Positions 52,701 to 58,700 of a DNA stretch of 64,000 bases are shown here, one piece after another. Within the stretch, counting starts at the first letter, position 1. Each line of letters starts with the position of its first letter. The notes under the pieces are model-generated. The model saw only the letters and a list, made by a program, of their open reading frames with translations, was not told the origin of the DNA and did not search any database. Source of the DNA: Branchiostoma floridae (lineage: Eukaryota; Chordata; Leptocardii; Amphioxiformes; Branchiostomatidae); contig NC_049986.1 of NCBI RefSeq assembly GCF_000003815.2, forward strand, positions 4,608,457 to 4,672,456. Reading direction: 5' to 3'. The translations under genes were made by a program, and so were the position numbers.

Positions 52701-55700
52701 GTCAGCTCGTCACAAACTGTCAGCTGCCTTCACCAACAAGGTCACAGTTTCCATAGTACACTCTCTTGCTTCATTCTTGGTTTGTGGTTCCCTACCATTC
52801 ATTCTCTAGTCTACATGTACTCAATGTATGACTCAATGTACAAACAAAAACTTGTATGTGTATCTTCCCTTGTTAACTTTAAAGGGATTTTTTAAGTGAT
52901 GACACAAACTACAACATTCCCTGATTACATCCAACCATGATGAACAAATACATCCTTCTGATGGTATTGAATATGGAACCATAAAAATAATGATTCTTGA
53001 TCTTGATTCCTGCTGACACGTAATTGAATTAAATTTTGGTAAAACATAATATGATGATTGAAAAGTGCACATACCTGCCAAAACCTGCCAAGGTTGGAAG
53101 CCAAGAGTAAAGTGTAAGTAAGAGCAAAGTTAGTCGGACAAAAGTCATTCATGATAATTAAAATACGTAAAGGAAGTGCACTTACAACATATCAGATTGT
53201 CCTCCAACATCATCTTCTGATGATATCTTGAAACTTGTCGCCCGCTCCATGTACGAAATTAGCATAACCCACATCATAGTCGTACATTTTACTAAGTCCT
53301 CTACATCGGGCCAGCCAGCCCTATGTGCGGAGTTAGCATAACCTACATCATAGTCAAAACATCATAACTTCATACATTTTACTAAGTCTTCTACATTGGG
53401 CCAGCCCTATGTGCGGAGTTAGCATAACCCACATCATAGTCAAAACATCATAACTTCATACATTTTACTAAGTCTTCTACATCGGGCCAGCCCTATGTAG
53501 TCACTACGAAGTTAGCATAACCCCTGTCATAGCTGAAGTACTTTGTACACCAGGCCCACCCCATGTAGGAAGCTAGCATGACCCACATCATAGTCGATAC
53601 ATCATAACTTCATACTTACTTAGTACTTCATACATCAGGTCTGCCCCATGTATGAAGTTATCAAAACATCATAACTTCCTACATCGTGCTTCATACAGAT
53701 GGTCCCTCCCCATGTAAGAAGTTAGTGGCTGACAACGGTTGTCAGAAATTACGTGTGACATGGGCCGATTCAACTTTGTACATTTCACCCTGTTTCTGGA
53801 CATGCATGACTATCTGGACAGACAAAGACACGTAACACCAGCAGTGTACTAGGTAACCCTTGCAAAGCTCCGTCATACAATAGACACATACTGGGACACT
53901 TTTCTATTGTGATTCCAATGTATGACTGAAGGATACACATGCAAAACCCAATGGAAACATAGCTATTATCCGTGACCAACTACTCTACCCACAGAAAAAC
54001 AAGGACCAGCCAGCCTGTTGTCTGCTCAATGAACTAGGAGTGATTGATTCCCATGAAACTCATGAGAGCACATTGGCATCAGTCTCTAATTGGCGATAAT
54101 GAAACCTTTTGGATGTTCATTTGTATATCCTCCAAAGCAAACATTATGAACCCTCTAAGTAGGTCAAAAAGAGGAGATACACACTGGAGATATCTCCAGT
54201 GTGTATGGATATCTAATCCATTTGGGTGTGTTCCTCCTGTGTTTCCGGAGTTTTGACCATTGAACAGAGGATTAAGCCTCTGCACCTAGGCCCACCGTTC
54301 GTTCCTCACCACAGCCTGAACTGACTACAACATGAGAGGGCAACTGGTTGTCCTTGCCTTTGTTAAGGGTGTTTCTGAGGGCCTCCGTATGATTTTCATG
54401 ACCCACAATGTCCAAACCTATTTTAAACCAACATGAACCTTACATTAGTTACAACTAGGGCTGGGTATCGGTACAGCGTACCGGTACAAAACCGGTTTTT
54501 CTTATTGGACCGGTCCAGAAAAGCTGGACCTGAAAAAATTAGGTGGACCGGATGTTGGACGGATTAGAAAATTAACAGATTATTTTATCAGGCATTCACA
54601 CGTTTTGGCGCTTGCAGGTGGAAGAAAATAACAAGAGTGAAGTAGTGTAGAGTTTATAGTAATTTCTACCAAGTTTTACAGCCAATTGTACAGGTGCAGT
54701 TAGCGTTGTAGGATTGTAAAACGTAAGTGTAAGTCTAATACTCCACCAAACTGATTTCTTTTGTAGTGAAATGGACAATTGGTATGAGTCATACTGCATC
54801 AGGTCCAGGTTCAGGTCTGGACCTGGACCTGATCCTCTGGACCTGAACCGGACCTGGACCTGAATTTTCTGTACCGGTACCCAGCCCTAGTTACAACAGT
54901 TAATAAAAGTGTCAACCAAAGACAACACAAAGCCATATACAAGGAAGGAAGATAAGTTAAGGCTAATCTAAATCTATCACATCAAATGTCAGTGCAGTAA
55001 GTTCATGATGCAAAAATGCAAATGGTTCTATCCATTTTGGTGCATGGACATCAAACATCATTACATCATGGGCGTCAAGGGGAAAAGTGGAATTTTAAAC
55101 CTGCAGTGTCAGTCGCATATTTCAGCCATTACTTTCAGATTACTTTGTGAAAAGAGTATAGGAGGCTATCTACATTAGGGCCCACCAGCAGATATTGCTT
55201 GCAAGGCAACAATTCATCTTGAGTCATGACTGTCCAACAATTTATCTTGAGTCATGAGTATCAAAGTCCATCATGAAATTGTACCAACACAGATGAACTT
55301 TTATGTTGTTACATGAAAATTGGCAGGTTGATGAACCAGTCTTGTCCAATGATAGGTTCTGAAGTTCTTCAACAAGCTGTTCATCTTGGCTGAGAAGAAT
55401 CCAGATGATAAGAACCTGCACAGTCTCTGCCATTCTTTCTCTTCAATCAAGGATGTCAACTCTGCAGAACTACAGGTACATTTGAAAACCACCATATCGT
55501 GGAGAAACTAACAGCCTATTTACATGAGGTAAAAGATAACTTGCCCTATGATATTTGATGCGCAGCGTGTGTCCTAGGACCCTTTTTTTGCCATCTAAAA
55601 ATGAAAACGACATTGTCTTTGTTTTTGTCCTAGGACACGCGCCGCACGTTGAACGTCGTAGGACAAGTTATTTTTTTTCCTCATGTAAATTGGCCCTTAA

Positions 55701-58700
55701 GATAGGTACAAAGGATAACTCCACATGAGGTATGAAAAAGCTGTTACACTGTTCAAAGTCTACCTTATTAAGAAGAACAGTTTTTTTACACTACCTGTGA
55801 CAGTGTATACCATATCACATGTCAGAAAACTGTAAGAGCCATTGTTTTGATGACTGTCATGTTCCCCAGGGAATATATAGTTTATAGGATACCACAGTAT
55901 ATAATAATGACTGGTTCTACTTCACACTGCAGCAAGATGTTGCTGAGGACAGGGACACATGATCACCAAAAATTAGTTTGTTATAGTTATGTGGAGGAAA
56001 TTATTACAAAATTATTCATGAATGATGTTAGTCTTCTCAATATGAACACAGGGTGTATTGTACTTGATTGTGCTTGATTGGAAAAATCTTGACCTGCTAT
56101 ACTGGTCCCTCAGACTGAAGTTAAATGACAGCTGGTATCAAGATATGTGCAGTGCGCCATCAAAACTTCAAGCATGAAAACATTCCAGAAGTAAGATGAT
56201 CCCCAATTGTAAAAAAGTACTCTGTCATTAATCGATACAAATTTCATTGAATTGAAACATCATAACTTCAACTGAAAAGTTTTTAGCAGAAATTGTATGT
56301 TTCACAACTCCAGGATTGGCTGACGTGCATGATTACAGGAAGTAAAAGTGAGAGTGATGATAAAGACAGCTACCTGTCAGAGAACAGGTTCCTGCTGCAG
56401 ACACTGACCTCTCACCTGGTGAAGGACACCTTCAACCTGGGAGAAGATGTGGGTCAGACACTTCTTCTGGCTTTACTCCCCATGGGGACACAGGTGAGTC
56501 CCAGCAGACTGGTCATGGCTGTACCATGTCAATAATGGACTTATGAAAAGGGACCAATGCTGAAGAGGAATTTACAGTTACTGTATTTTATTGGCAAAAT
56601 TAATTAATGTAATTTGCAAAGACATAAAGAGATGTGTGTGTGTGTTTGTGTGTATGTATAGAGTCGATTCCATGCTACTTAGTGGGTGTTTCTTGCCTTT
56701 CTTGTTTTGTAACATTTTTGAAACATTTGCAACAATTTAACTGAAATAACCAACAGGTTAGAACAATGTTCACATTTCCAACAATTCCAACATTTGTTGA
56801 CATTCAAAATATTTTCTACTGTATTACTATAATTGTTACAAGCATTTCTAACGTCAAATACATTTGTGTTTCTTAACTACTGTTACTTTCGCTGATTGTT
56901 ATCATGTTGATGTTAGGCCAGTCCAATGTAATGTCTTGGTTCACGGATTCACTGCTCCTACTTTGCTCCTAATGGGTAAAATTGTATCTCGCTCTAGACT
57001 ACCNNNNNNNNNNNNNNNNNNNNNNNNNNNNNNNNNNNNNNNNNNNNNNNNNNNNNNNNNNNNNNNNNNNNNNNNNNNNNNNNNNNNNNNNNNNNNNNNN
57101 NNNGGAAGTAGCTTAGCACTTTTGTTTGTGGGGGCAATACATCTTTCGCAAAGGGCGACCATGATAGATCTAAAATGAAGTAAATGAGGCAAACAAAAGA
57201 CTGTCCATCATAATTAGCGTTTAAACCAATTATAGCATGGCAATTAGAAAATCGACCAACAAGATAATGGCTGCACATCCGTCAAATATTTGCATTATCA
57301 TGTTTTTATTTTGCATCTCTCAAGGGACTATGGGATCAGTGTACGCTACTCTAAATTGCTACAGTATTGTGAAAATTAAGGTGGTTTGGGGGAAAACTTA
57401 TGGGAGCTGATTTCAGAAATAAGTTTTGTCTGTTTGCCTCATTGACCTCGTCTTCGATCTATCGCACATGCATACAGACACACAGAGCACACAGCATACA
57501 CACATACACACACACATGTAACTAATCAGTGATCTTAGTATGGATATCCCTGCTGGCAATACATTATTAATATGATGCCTGCTTCAAATTGCTTTTGTGC
57601 TGAGAATTATGTCACCAGTGGCATGCAAAATAAGAAGCACACCTGTTCCCAGATGTTACAGGATGGAGGTACCGGCTTCACAGATCTCCTTATTGTCATG
57701 GCAACATTGGCTGGTGCTGGATCTGGAACTGGGCATGTCAAACTGTTCCAGGCAGCCATTGACTGGATCTGTACCTTTCAGCAGGTGAGATGCATAATGT
57801 AGGGCACTTACAGTTTGTGGGAATTCCTCAGTCTTTCTCTAGTCTAATATTTTAGATAATCTGCTTCAAACCTGCCAGAAAGAAATGATTTTCTTAAAGT
57901 TATAGTAACAGTAACATTAATTATCACCTATCAATTGAGTAAAGTGAAGAAATTTGATGATGTGTTTACACTGTAAGGTCCTTTCAAAGGGCACTACATT
58001 AGATCAAACACCCTAACCATTGAGCCATACAATGCCCAGGTTGGGGTGCCAATTGCAAGATACTTCTCCAGCAAATTTGAAGCCAACTGAATTAATGGTT
58101 TACCTGATTTTTAGGCAGGAACTCAAAGAATGTGCAGAAGAAAAAATAGATGAAAGTAAGACTTTTTAAATAAGTGTTTTTCCCCTTGGAGGCTGTTGCA
58201 GTAGAAGATGTTGGCATGACAGTGGAGACAGGAAGACAGAACCCAGCTGGGGAGTCCCTGTGTTATCTGCTGATGTATGTGGCTGACGTACTGATAGCTC
58301 TGAAACAAGCCACTGGTGGGGGGCGTTCCACCTCGCCACTGTGTGAGAGAGAAGGGAGTGTACTGGAAGAGACAGACTGGGCTGATGACCTAGTCCAGGA
58401 GGAGGAGGATGAGGATGCAGAAGACTCTGATGAGGACTCACTGTGTAACAAACTCTGCACCTTCACTGTTACACAGGTAATACATATGCCACCTCATACT
58501 GGCACTCTCTCATGGCAGGGCGTTTTCACTCTGACACTAATCTCACAATATACCATTGTAGAGTACCATTGTCATTGCCCCTATTTAAGGATATTATTCT
58601 CCATGAAAAATTAAAAGTGTTGTATAACTGCTGAACGACATCTGCTAAGACTACCAAACTTGGTGACTTTTCCTGTAATTTAGTTATGCTGTAGCCTGTT

